From Quillaja saponaria (lineage: Eukaryota > Streptophyta > Magnoliopsida > Fabales > Quillajaceae), in assembly GCA_029379385.1 (NCBI GenBank), contig CM055612.1:17856001-17920000 (forward strand): a stretch of DNA of 64,000 nt, given 5' to 3'. Below are positions 47,681 to 59,899 of this stretch, piece after piece. Under the pieces are notes generated by a model that saw only the letters and a list, made by a program, of their open reading frames with translations, had not been told where the DNA came from and made no database searches. The number at the start of each line of letters is the position of its first letter. The first letter of the stretch is position 1. The position numbers and the translations under genes were made by a program.

Positions 47681-48002
47681 TATATCTCGTATGAGAGTAT
47701 CGTCAATGCGATTCTCATGAGCCTAATTAAAAAATCATTAGTTAAAAGAATATAATTAATTATATCTTATTAATAGCATAAAATGTTTAGTAATAAATAT
47801 GTATTAAAGTGTCATAATCACAAGTTGTTTCATCCATTTTGAGAAACCATTCTCCCTTTTCTTCTCAATTTGTTGAGCAGTGATAAGAGGATTGATGACG
47901 GTCAACATGCTATCAAATTTCCTATTAAAAGCGATATTAATTTGTATAAACGAATGATTTATATTTAGCTAGCTATTAGTTAGGAGGTGAATTAAAAAAT
48001 TC

Positions 48003-50676
48003 TTACTCAATGTATGGTTCAATGTCACTATAATTTAGGAGAACATATGTCTCTACAGCTTTCATATCTATATCTGGTAGATTTTTAGTCCAACTCCTAC
48101 CGAAATGTCTTCCATGATATTCAAAAATTGAGAGACATGGAGTAGTCCGAGGAGTCTCTTGATCTCCAACATCATTTCGGGAGAGTTTTGTGCGTCTTGT
48201 ACGAACATGTGGTCCAAAATACATTGAACAAAAATTTGAAACCTCTTCTAACATGTATTCTTCACAAATAGACCATTCTATTCGCGCTTTATTGCGAATT
48301 TTTTTTTAAATAATGCATACACCTAACAGTTAAAATCAACATTAGTATTGAAAAAGATATTCATATTTATAACTTTGTAAATGATATATCAAGTTATGTA
48401 ACTTCACCTCTCGAATGGGTACACCCAATGATATTGTACAGGGCCTCCAACTCTAATCTCTTAAGGTAGATCGACAATTAAGTGCTTCATTGAATCAAAA
48501 AGACCAGGGATGTATATCATTTTCAACTTGCATAAGATTTCAACAATGTCAGTTTCTAGTTGGAGCATATGATCAGCTTGTATTTCAGTTTAACATATAT
48601 CCACAAAAAAATGGCTCAATTATGTTACTGTGCTCCATATTGGTTTAAGCAAAAAGTATCGTGTAGTCAATGGCAATAATCTCTGTAGAAACACATGACA
48701 ATCATGACTTTTCATACCGTATAGTTTCTTCTCTGTAACATTAACGCAATGAGCTATATTGGATACATAATCATCTAGAAAACCCAATTGTTTTAACCAC
48801 TCACAAACTTCTTTTATTTGATCATCTGTTAAAACAGATGCAGCTTTTGGTTTCATCAACTTGTCACCGTGCTTGTATAGCTCTAATTCTGGACGCTTGC
48901 ATAGTAATCGTAAATCCTTACGTGCCTTTGGATTGTCTTTCATTTTTCCCTTAACATTCATAAGGGTCTTGAACACATTATTAAAAACATTTTTTTAATA
49001 TGCATGACATCTAAATTGTGACGAATCAAATTAGTCTCCCAATATGATAATTCCCAAAAGATACTACACTTTGTCCAATTATGATCCTTACCAAACCCAC
49101 GATGTTTTTGCCTACCTCTCTTTCTGCCAAATGTGATTTGAGGATGCTTAAATACTCGTGTCTTGACTTCTGAACCACTCAATCATAAGGGTGAGGGTGA
49201 TTTCTCAACAATTCCCTTTTTGAAATCATTCTTGTTTCTTTGAAACCGGTGATCCATTGGCAAAAATTGTCGATGACAATCAAACCAACAACATTTACTG
49301 CCGTTCTTGAGATAAAATGATTTAGTTCTTTCCATACAAATTGGACAAGCAAATCTCCCCTGCGTACTTCACATGGATAATATCCAATATGTAGGAAAAT
49401 CACTGATTGTCCATAAAAGTGAAGCCCTCATTAAGAAATTTTGTTTTTTGTAAACATTAAAAGTGAAGACACCTTCATCCCACAGAATTTTCAACTCATC
49501 CACCAAAGGTCTCAAGTAAACATCTAAGTACTTTTTTGGTGAATTAGGGCCAGGAATAACCAATGTCAAAAATATTGATATTCGTTTCATACACATGCTC
49601 AACAGTAGATTGTATGGAGTAATGAAAACATGCCAACAAGTAATTGGTACACTTGAATTTCCAAACGGGTTAAATCCATCGGTAGAAAGCCTAAGATGGA
49701 CATTTCGAATCTCACTTGCAAAATCAGGGTGAGAAACATTAAATTTTTTCCAGGCTTTAGCATCCGACGGATGAGTTATTAAATTTCGGTCACGACGAAC
49801 ACCTTCCATATGTCATCTCATATGTCTTGCAGTCTTATCTAACATATACAATCTCTGAAGTCTTAGAATAATTGGAAAGTACCTTAATATCTTATAAGGA
49901 ACATCTTTCTGTTTTGAATTACGGGTTTTCTTAGTGTTGTATCGTTGGTGATTACAAATAGGGCACATTGTCTTATCTTCATTTTTATCATAATATAAGG
50001 TACAATCATTTGGGCATGCATGTATTTGTTTATATTCCAACCCCAGTTCATCAACTAACTTCTTTGATCGGTAAAAATTATCAAGTAACCTCTCTGTTTT
50101 TGGTAGCATACTCTTGATAATCTCCATCATTCGATCATAATAAGTTTCACTCATATTGAACTCAGATTTTAAGTTTAAGAGTTGTGAAATTGCAGACAAT
50201 GTAGTGTGTTCATCACAACCTTCCCATAAAGGCTCCTCAGCATAATTTAATAAGTCATAAAATTTTGACGCTGATTGATTTGGTTCTTCATCATGTACAT
50301 CATCATCGTCCATTTGACGTTCAAAATGAACATTGTCCATATCCATGTCTATATAAGGGTTCAGATTAATTAGTGGTGGATTATTCATGCCTTCATAAGA
50401 TCTTCCATCTTCCCAAAACTCCTCACCATGCAATGTCCAATTCAAATATCCATCTTTAAAACCCTTATTATACAAATGTTTTGAAATTTCAAACGGATTC
50501 TTCCACTTCTTGTTTTTACAAACCGCACAAGGACACCATAGAAGACCTTTATCGTTCACAATTCTTTTATCATTTTTAGTTGCAAATTTTATAAACTCTT
50601 CAGCCCCATCTTTAAATTCATCTGTTATCCCAACAAAATTTCTCCAATTAGACATCCAACTACGATTTGGCAACAT
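48003..50676 (-). pseudogene. CACTA-2 TNP2 transposase with in-frame stops
   Basis: It starts MLPNRSWMSNWRNF at 50676. A transposase-associated domain comes first (GLLWCPCAVCKNKKW, residues about 44-58), then ACPNDCTLYYDKNEDKTMCP (about 220-240) and the TNP2 domain: HPSDAKAWKKFNVSHPDF, STDGFNPFGNSSVPITC, EGVFTFNVYKKQNF and RASLLWTISDFPTYWILS. Further pieces are QFLPMDHRF, WELSYWETNLIRHNLDVMHI and KSHDCHVFLQRLLPL (DUF4218, about 48680). The end ILLNYSDIEPYIE-like is at 48003. The frame is continuous from 50676 to about 49000 except for TGA codons at 49813-49815 and 49369-49371, each where the family has Trp (MRWH, and the W before ST-G--ACP), and at 49183-49185. A one-base loss in a seven-A run (48990-48996) shifts the frame, and a further stop lies near 48620. 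Not functional as written. Confidence 0.92.
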
Positions 50677-53600
50677 TTTTCAAATAAAACATAGAAGACA
50701 AATTTTTCATCACTTAAACTTTATATTCTAGGTAAATAAATAATTTGTGCATGATTTCTAACACCTTTAACTCATTCTTAAAGATAAGATGATCTTATCC
50801 CATTCAGGAAAACAACACACTTATTCTAATAATATTTCAATCCTTCATTCCAACTTAGCGAAATTTCGGCAGCATTTCCCTATCGTCTCCTAAGTACACA
50901 ACATAAACACAACAATTACTATATGTCTATGTATGCACCCAGAGAACATAGAGAAATGAAACCAAAATTTAAATTAAAGAAAATCCAAATTAAGATATTA
51001 CTATAGTGAATGATATGTGTCGCTTTCCTAAATTGTCCACTTTGGACAATTCAAGAATCATTAACTAATGGTAATTCAATTTTGTCAAACTTGATGACCA
51101 ACATAATTGAATTTTGATTAGCAACAATTCTTGAATGAGAATCTAAGTTTTGAGTGTTTATAAAATGTTAAAAATATTACTATTTCACTAATTAATCTAA
51201 TAACATATATAGTCTAATTAACATCAATATCAACAAATCTTAACTCTTGCATAACAAATTAATGAACAAATTTAATTGAAAACTATTGACACACCATGCA
51301 GCAGTCAAGTAATAGAACTGCTGCAAATATATTGGAGAATGTACATTATACTAAATGGAACATGAAGAATAATGATTGATAGATTATACCACAACAAAGA
51401 AAAAAAATGAAAAAGAATGATTGTACAAATTACCTTTTATGAGCTCTTTATTATATATTAAAATCACCAAGGTACAATGGCTGTATATTCACGAGCAATT
51501 TGTTATAATCCGAATAATATTGCAGTACTGCCCACTGCCTACTGCAAATGAGAGAAAAATAAATTACTTTGTTTTCAAAACCTAGATATTCTTTAGATCA
51601 AAATCATCTTTTTATCAGATGCTATAACATCCGTAGAGAGACAAAAATTGATAATCACATCACATGTTGAATTAGATAATAAGTAAGAAATATGCCAAAT
51701 AACAATCATTTTCAATAATCATTAGTACTACTAAGTTTTTTTTGCCACCATTTTTGTATAAAGTAATCAAAGATAAAGCTGGTAACCTTTTGAAAGCTGA
51801 TTATTTGAACAATAATCTAGGCCTATTACCCTTGTTAAACAAAATAATAAACCTCTGTAGTCTTTGTGCAAAGTTATCCAGGACAATATAGATAGAGAAG
51901 GAATGAGTAATGCCATCTCAACTCATTACAAATCCTTGAGGCAGAGAAGAATCAAGTAACAAACTTAACAATGTGTCATATTCTCTACAAATACAAAAGA
52001 ACTTTTTAAAATAATAGTACATGGAAACCTAGACTTTAACATAACAAGATCCACCGGTGGGTTTAGTAGATTCAGTAGATATATAAGTAAAATTTTTCAT
52101 ATATTTATTAATCTATAAGCAATTGCTATTGCACTTAACAAATCATATTCAAGATAAAAGTTATAGATTTACGTTTCACTATTACAATTTGACTTTTTCC
52201 TTGTAAGCAACATATATTATATTAACTATAACTTTCCTTGTAAGCAACCTATAACTTTCCTTGTAAGCAATGTATATTATATTAATTATAACTTTCCTTG
52301 TAAGCAACATATATTATATTAACTATAACAATTTGACATTAGAACGTCTCAGAACCATTAGAATGCTTTTCCTTGTAGCTTCTTAGACAAACCAAATTCC
52401 TTGCAAACATCCCAGTTTTAGTTAACAATCCATAAACCTTGCTAGCCCATTTAACTTGCCTTAAAACGTCTTTTTTTGCATAACAGCTGACTAATGTTAT
52501 CTAACTTGAAATTGACAGACTTTTTAATTGACTTTAGACCATGCAACTAAAATTGAACCATATATAGGAAGAACAAACCTAAGACAGAGGAAGGCAAGCA
52601 ACTGACTTGTAATGTAGAGTTTTTGTTAAATAAATCAGTTTTTATAAAGACTTGTAGTATAATATTATTACAGCAAGCTTCCTAAAAGCTAAGAACAGAT
52701 CTAAGACAGAGGAATGCAAGCAAGTAAAAGAAAATAAAAGAAAGCAAGAAAGTGTAAACCTTTAACAACTCTTAAAGAAGACAAAATGAAGAGAGGATTT
52801 TGAACCACCAATTTCAAAAATCTCCAATCTTTGACTCGATCTTTTGTTGCAAGAGACTCATGTTCGTTCACCACTAGGAGTAGTCTTTGATTTTGATCTT
52901 GGATGTCAGAGGAAGACTGGAGTTATTAGGGATTTCAGAGAGGTTTTATCTGGTCTAGGGATTTGAAGATCTATTGTTAAGTTTGTTTCAATAAAAAAAG
53001 GAAAAAAATTATAAGAAGGAAAGGAAATTAAAAAAAAAAATAGAGTTTTTTTAATTCATAATATAAACGTCTTTCTCATTTTCTTAGTTATGGCCGAAAG
53101 TGCCAACATCATGAAACCACCAATTAAGCCCACAAATTGAAGAAGCATACTCATTCCTTGCGTTTAATGCAAGTGGTTTATGTTTCTTCAATTTAGTCCT
53201 TAATCTTTTCAATTTAATCCTTACTCCACAATTTACCTTTTTCATAATTTCCATAATATTTTCTATCCCATAATGATCGCTTATATTATTTATTTATATT
53301 CCTAATTACCTTAATAAGCCTTAAAAAAACTTAATCATCAATAATTTATCCATACTTATTTTTCTACAATTTATTCAATTTATCAAGTTTTATATTTATT
53401 TACATTTTAATCACTTTCTCAGTACATAATAAATATATAGATATTGACAAATTATACATTTATTAATATTAAAAAGAATTTTAAAAAATCAATAGTCATA
53501 AAACAATATTATAATAATAAAAACTATACTCATAATATATCTTTTAATTCATAAATTTGAGAAGAACTTCAAAAAATTATGATTATTAGGAGTTTATTAA

Positions 53601-54390
53601 AAATATATATACATATATATAATTCAATTTTAATTACTATTAACATATAATTATTAAAAACAATTATAAATTTATTATTACTGAGAAGAATTAGTATATA
53701 AGAAATTAAAGGCTATGTGCATAACCAAAAAAAAAAAAAAAAAATTTGAAAAAAATATAATAATTCTTTATTTGAAGCAAATAACAACTAAAGACTATGT
53801 GCATAACAATAATAAAGAGTATTTAAGAAAATTAAAAATTTCTGCCATGAAACCACTTTTATATATAATATAGATTAAATCTTTTTCTCCAAGAAAATAT
53901 ATAAAAAAGAAATTAGTATACTAAGGATGTTTTTTTTTTTTTTTGGTAAGATACTCAATAAATGAAAATTGTGTATAACTTTAATTAAAGAAAAGAAAAA
54001 CAGGAGAAAAGAAAGCAAATTTAGAATAAAGAATAATTTTACTTCCCTATTGTAATTTTTTGCCTCTTGCGCTAATTAAAATGGCTTTTTTTTAATAGAT
54101 TATTAAAACTGGATATTATTTTCAATTTGAGAAATATAATATGTATTTTTTTGGTTAAAGATGACAATATAATCTTCCTCAGTCTAATAAAAAGATGAAT
54201 TAATGAATTAAAAATATACATTTTCTTTTTAATCTTTCCATCGCAATTACATAACGCTAGCCGGCAGGCGACAGTACTAAAGTTATGTTGTACTACTCCG
54301 CCATAGAAAAAAAGTAGAATTAAGAAAAAAAAAATTGAGTCATAAAGAGAGGTGAGGGATATAAGTTTTTTTTTTTTTTTGGGTACAAAA
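50677..54390 (-). other. CACTA-2 leader and intron region upstream of TNP2
   Basis: Non-coding, AT-rich. A mixed-composition stretch at about 52750-52960 ending in a purine-rich part is a candidate first exon of the transposase transcript. About 3 kb of upstream sequence is normal for a full CACTA element. Long A/T runs near 53030, 53730, 53935 and 54370. Confidence 0.5.
52196..52332. repeat. Short tandem repeat inside CACTA-2
   Basis: The word tttccttgtaagcaa occurs four times, with spacers of 12 to 27 bases (mostly catatattatattaactataac). AT-rich minisatellite with no coding potential. Confidence 0.9.
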
Positions 54391-54417
54391 AATGGAATAA
54401 ATTAAGAGAAAAATGTG

Positions 54418-54818
54418 TTAAAATCGCAAATTGTTGATTAGTGACAGAAATTCCATCGCAAATCCATCGAACCATATTTCTTTTAGCGATGGAATCTTTT
54501 CCTTCACAAATCTGTTGCAATATCAAAAATTTTAAATTAGCGACAGATATACCATCGCTATTCTATCACTAAACTTAATGACAGAATAGCAACAAAAAAT
54601 CCATCGCTAATATGTCACAATGTTTGCACGTCATTAGTTTATGCACTAAATTGATATTTTCCTACCAAATTAGTGACAGAATAATATTCCGTCGCAATGC
54701 CATCGCTATATAGCGATAGATTATTTCATTCGCAATTTTGTTACTATATAACGACGAAATTAAAATGGAATAAATCTGTTACTAAATTCCGTCGCTAAAC
54801 TGTTATTTTCTAGTAGTG
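54418..54818. repeat. CACTA-2 right terminus and subterminal repeats
   Basis: Repeated TTAGCGA(C/T)(A/G)GA and CCATCGC(T/A)A words mirror the left end. The terminus ...TATTTTCTAGTAGTG ends at 54818. Confidence 0.85.
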
Positions 54819-54829
54819 TGTAACATTAA

Positions 54830-57174
54830 TGTCACACCCCCAAATGAGGGTATGACTGGCCGAAGGAATGAGTGTCCATACTCCGGTAACCCTGGATATG
54901 CAAGTAGTGTGCCTCACAATTTAAAAATATATTGTAATTAATACTATCAAAATATTATATAGTTAAAATAATACCCGGTACCGACAGTAACATAAAACGA
55001 TTTATGAAAATATTAGTAGAGGTTCCCCATATGATGGAACATACCCATAATATAAGCAAACAACTTGGATTTAAGTCAATAGTAAATTGTAATGCCATAA
55101 TATGCAGAGGAGCTCCGCTCCTAACAAAACAGGAGGACAACACCATAATAAATACAATATCCATTACAACCATACATGACATCTTAGTCGACTGCAAGTA
55201 CTATCCTTTACGCTCCAAGTGTGCGATTTCTGAGATATACTGTGCTGCTGCAAAGTCGGCAGATAGCCCTATATAACGCTCAACTACGGTTTCCCAAAAA
55301 CTAAAAAAAATAACAACAAAGGAAAGGATGAGTCACAAAAACTCAGTGAGTAAATCATGTACTCTACGAGTACTAGTATCATACAACACAAATATCATAA
55401 TTTACAACTCATATTCAAATCTTGTGATGCACATACGTTATTATACAATCACAGTTCACCTTTCCGAAACAGTAACCAAATCATACAAGCCAATCAATAA
55501 TTAAGTAATCAACTAAACAAGCAAAGGGCCAACTAGTAACTCAGCCTCGCACAACAATATCTCCCCCATCGGGCATTTACATGCCCACACAACAAATTAT
55601 TCTTCGTACACAAATCCATTCCACCGGGGCTGAGCACTCCAATAGTTTTGAAAACAATTTTCAGAATCATGATAACTCATATAAACTTGCAAGTTCAAAT
55701 AACCTAAGTGCACCTAGTTTTAATTTCAAAAATGAAAACCATTTTTCAGGAAATTTTCACGTGTTAGCCCTTATCAACCACAATCAATGTCAATCACATA
55801 TCATCCAATTAAATAACTGAAATCACTCATTTGCATAGTTTTCATTATAACTCATTAAATTCAAGTAAGCACATAATTTCACACAATAATCTGATAACCA
55901 TAAAGCACATAATTCACTCACTAGATTAAGGGCGTGATTCATCAATTTGTCTAGTCTGCGAAGATGTCGGAATATCCTTGACACGCCCTGGAGCTGAAAA
56001 ATTAAGTTTGTATATTAGTTGATATGATCATATTGTCACTAATTAATTCCCTAATTCTCGTACATTCCCATTTTTAAATTAAACTTAATTTAATTATCTA
56101 GAATTAATCCGGAGCTTAAATTATCCATTCTTATTTTTAATTATCCGTAGTTTAGTTTATATATTAAATGGTTAATTTAATTTGATCTACTTTTCAACTC
56201 AATCAAACTCTTTAATGTTAGTATAATTTCCATTTAACTTTTAGTCTCACCCTTAATTTTTCCATATTTGCCTACTAGCTTTTTTTTCAATTTGCTTATT
56301 CTTTAACTCCCAATTAGGAACATAAATTATATGCTTTTCACAGTAGGATTAACATTCAAAAAAATGTAATGAACACATTAAAGGAGCTATTCCAAAATCA
56401 AGGAAATGAACTTCCCCACCTACACCTTGCTGCCTCCTATTTTCACATGCCACTTGAATCCTTAAAAGGCATAAAATACTCTTTCACCAATTCAGCTTCC
56501 CCAGGCCGAAAACAGGGCGCTCAGCAAATCAACATCAGCTGCTGGCTTTCACTCTCCTCTATGCGTTCCTTTCTCACGGTAACACTTAGACAGCACAAGC
56601 ACAAGCAGCTAGGAACTTAGACAATTGACTCGGTGGCAGGGAGGAATCATCCACGGCAAAACAGGGAAGATTTTTCCAAGCCAATCAAGGCTATACTCCC
56701 TCCACCTGTTGCTGAAATTTCTGAAGATAAGCTGCTTCCCTAACACTCAAACGTATGCAACAACAAGAGAAAGAAAGCTGAGTGTGTGACCGCCCCCAAC
56801 AAGGAAACCAAATCCCAGCTGGTACCGCCTAGACTAAGCTAAATTTCAGCTTTCCAACTTCCTCAAATTCTCAATCGCACAACCTATCAATGAGAGAGCA
56901 AGGTTACTCACCAAGAGAATAATCACACACGCCAACCATATCACCTTTTCAGCCAACTATGACCAGCCGTTCACCATCAGGAAGAAAAAAACATGGCAGA
57001 AGGAAAGAAAGAAACCCACCAAAAAGATGAAGCAAATCCGTGTATAACAAGTGTATTAGTCAAACTAGGTAGAATAATAGTCAAATTAGAGTGAATGGCT
57101 CATATTAAATCTTGGAAGATATATATATATATATATAAATATATTACACACTAGTAACGTTATACATAAATCAA

Positions 57175-57205
<31 letters not shown>

Positions 57206-57720
57206 CACAATTACGTACGAGAATTTTAACACACTATAAATTATGGGGTTATAACAATTAAGCTGCTGCCCAAAACAGGGGTAGCAGTCCATGGCAGCCC
57301 GATACAAGAATGAACTCAACATACACACAAAACCTTGTAAGATAATGAAACAAGTCAAAGTGAAAGGAAATGAGCTTACCTTGATCAATAAGGAGGCACA
57401 CGGTAGAATAGAAGAGGAATTCCAGCCAAGATACAAGCTATCACGGCCAAAATTGGAAGGGATAAAAATCTAGATTGGAAGCAAGACTTTAGCATGGCTA
57501 AGAGAACTGAAATTTAAGATATAAGTTGCTGATTTTTCATGGCTTCAAAGAGCTTCATGGAAGTTGGAAAAATATGGGAAAATAAGGCTAAGAAACCAAG
57601 TTTGATGGAGGAAAAATGGAGGAGTAAGTCAGTCATACAAAGATAGAACAAGGGAGAAAAAGACAAAAAAAAAGAAAAAAAAAGAAACAAAAGAAGAAGA
57701 AAGAAGTCAAAAGGTCAAAA
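54830..57720 (-). repeat. LTR-like or related non-coding repeat, minus orientation
   Basis: Read on the minus strand, the end is TTTGGGGGTGTGACA (54830-54844), the form of many plant Gypsy-type LTR ends. Inside are ACTCACTGAGTTTTTGTGAC (about 55335-55355) before a T-rich tract, and a GC-richer part at 56370-57000 that is probably a transcribed leader. The same plan is seen in + orientation at 17.2-19.4 kb. It starts 9 bp beyond CACTA-2's target copy. The outer end and target duplication were not found. No gag-pol sequence is present. Confidence 0.4.
57117..57207. repeat. AT microsatellites
   Basis: Two (AT)n tracts, at about 57118-57138 and 57180-57205, with a further (CA)n(TA)n tract near 57922-57953. 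Simple repeats only. Confidence 0.9.
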
Positions 57721-59360
57721 AGTTAAAACTTGTGGTGTAAATAATTTCTTAAATTATACTTATATATACACACTTATATATATACGTATATTTATTCCAT
57801 TTAGTTTTCTTTGTACATATTATGTTTCACACCTAACTAGAAGTGTACATAAGATAAAGTCTAAAAGAATTAAAGTCAAAATCAATCAAATTCATGGTGT
57901 GTAATTATTCTTGCTTGTACACACATACACACACACACACATATATATATATATTATAAACACACATACTTATTTACTTTAAATTCATTTTTATTTGTTA
58001 TTATTCCACCTATATACGAAAGTTACATCCCTAAATTTTAAAATGAATTACTAACGTATTGAGTTCTAACACTATGGGCCAGGCCCATGGGTCATAGTCT
58101 TGGTCTGAGTGTACCCAATGATTAATGAAGCTAAGATAAGTCTAATTTTTGGGTTCATACTGGATAAAATAATGGGTTGGGTCCAGGCTAAGCTAGACTT
58201 GGTCTATTACCATCTCTAAATCAAACTCATTAGTCGGCTCTAGTTTTTCTTTCCCTATATCTTTATATATATAAGACAGAAGCCTTAGTCATTTAGACAC
58301 AACAAGAAAGAATTGAAATGTCATGTTTTTTTCTCTTCCGCTTGGCTTTAATAAGTATCAAAATTTGAAAACAATAAGTATCAAAATAAATGCTAAATTT
58401 TAAAAATCAAATGAATTGAATTGAGACATAAAACATCTCCATTGACATTTTATGAAGTGAAGCAAAGTTGAAAACACAGAACTACATGCACCATAAATCC
58501 ATCCACACAAAAATTCTTCATTTATTTGCTTTTACGATTACACATAAACATATCACTCTTGAAATTATTAGTAGAATGATTATCTATCCTGATGAGAATT
58601 TCATCCTTCCAAATACAACAGGCCACATTTAGTCTGATTTCGGTTCGATTCAATCAATTTTTAAAGTTAATAATAATTGAACCAAGGTGCTCGGTTTTTA
58701 CTATTAGACTATATTCATTTTCTTTTCTGTTTTGACCAAAGAAAGTAATCGAAATTGAATTGACTATGATGGATCAAGTCAGTTCGGTTTTCTTTTAGGC
58801 CTTTGGACTCAATTCTATTTTACACACAATATGGTAGAAAACCAAATTGATATAATTTTGCAATTAGAAGAATCCAATTACAACATATTGAAAGATATAA
58901 ATTAAAATAAATTGTAAGAGAACTAGAAATTATATAATTTACTCATAAATAAAAACCAATGAGAAGGGATTTATTATTGAAAGGGCGAGTTTAGGGTCTT
59001 CTTATGAGGCTAAGGAAAGTAGCAGGTGTGAAATCGTGAGCTAAAAAAGTAACTGCACTAAATCGGTCGTTATCAACATGCCGCCTAGCATTAACCAACA
59101 AAACACCTCGAAATTTCCCTCGGTTTCCTATAATTTTGAGCGATACACTTCAAAACTTGATCATATCCAACGAAACGGTGAAATTCGAGAATTAACATCA
59201 TTTTCATATTGGTCTAGCTCAAAATCGATATAAATCGTGAATATTCCCTAGACGAAACAATTTCTTTTACCCAATATACTAAGCGTGTGTTTTTTAGATG
59301 TGACTGCTTCCCCTACTGTACATTCTACAATAGGGTTTACCTCATAAAATGCACTATTCA
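57721..59360. other. AT-rich intergenic stretch
   Basis: No protein or structured element recognised. GGGCCAGGCCCATGGG near 58077 is a GC-rich word that contains the GGCCCA promoter-type motif, but no gene follows it closely. Confidence 0.35.
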
Positions 59361-59371
59361 TTCACGTCTTT

Positions 59372-59645
59372 GTTTTTGTTTTTTGCCCTTTTTCTTTCTT
59401 GCTTACCGTCAGTTCAGATGAAATGAGCAAAGGCAATCCTGAATCTACAGGAAGTTACTCATCTCTCTTGCTTCACCTTTTCAACTCCTGATTTTTTATT
59501 CAGTTGATCATTGTAGTTGGTGAGATTTTTCCCTTTTTCTCTCTTGTTTACTGTTGTTCGGATCTATGGGAAGTGACTCCTCTCTCTTGCTTCATCTTTT
59601 CAGCCTTAATTTTTTGTTTAGTCGAACTTTGTAGTTTGTAAGATA
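59372..59645. repeat. Diverged tandem duplication of a C/T-rich segment
   Basis: Two neighbouring segments (about 59385-59530 and 59533-59645) share tttttct(t)tcttg.ttac, ggaagt.actc.tctctcttgctt and ttttt.ttcagt, then attgtagtt or a variant. The second copy lacks about 25 bases. It looks like a duplicated 5' leader. Confidence 0.65.
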
Positions 59646-59899
59646 TAATTTGTGGGGTTTAATTAATTGGGAATGACAGAAGAAGAAAGAGAAATTTCAA
59701 TCTGAATTCTTTATTGGCCCTAATGAAGCAGAAAAGACGAAGACCAATATGTAGGTAAAGCGAAAAAGGTTGAGAGAGGAAATGTATAGCACCCAAAAGC
59801 TTAGCATTTACTCTCATCAGACACAATATTTCAGCCTTATATTTCTCATCATATTTAAATGATTTCTTCCTCTTCTTCTTACTCATTTTGTGGACTTTT

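Larger units (their letters stand above)
44073..54818 (-). mobile_element. CACTA (En/Spm-type) element 2, complete structure
   Basis: The left end CACTGCTAGAAAAAAGCAG at 44073 and the reverse complement of the right end, CACTACTAGAAAATAACAG from 54818, agree at 27 of the first 30 positions, through TTTAGCGACGG. TGT directly precedes (44070-44072) and follows (54819-54821) the element, the 3-bp target duplication expected for this superfamily. Both ends carry dense subterminal repeats of the CGTCGC(A/T)AA and TTTGCGACGG type. The minus strand encodes a TNP2 transposase with transposase-associated, DUF4218 and DUF4216 parts, and a TNPA-like gene. Total length is 10,746 bp. It would be autonomous in layout, but the transposase frame is broken. 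Confidence 0.95.

Noticed and set aside
55004..55276. 90-codon + frame beginning MKILVEVPHMMEH
   Set aside because: It lies in the LTR-like repeat with a similar-length frame on the other strand. No family motif.
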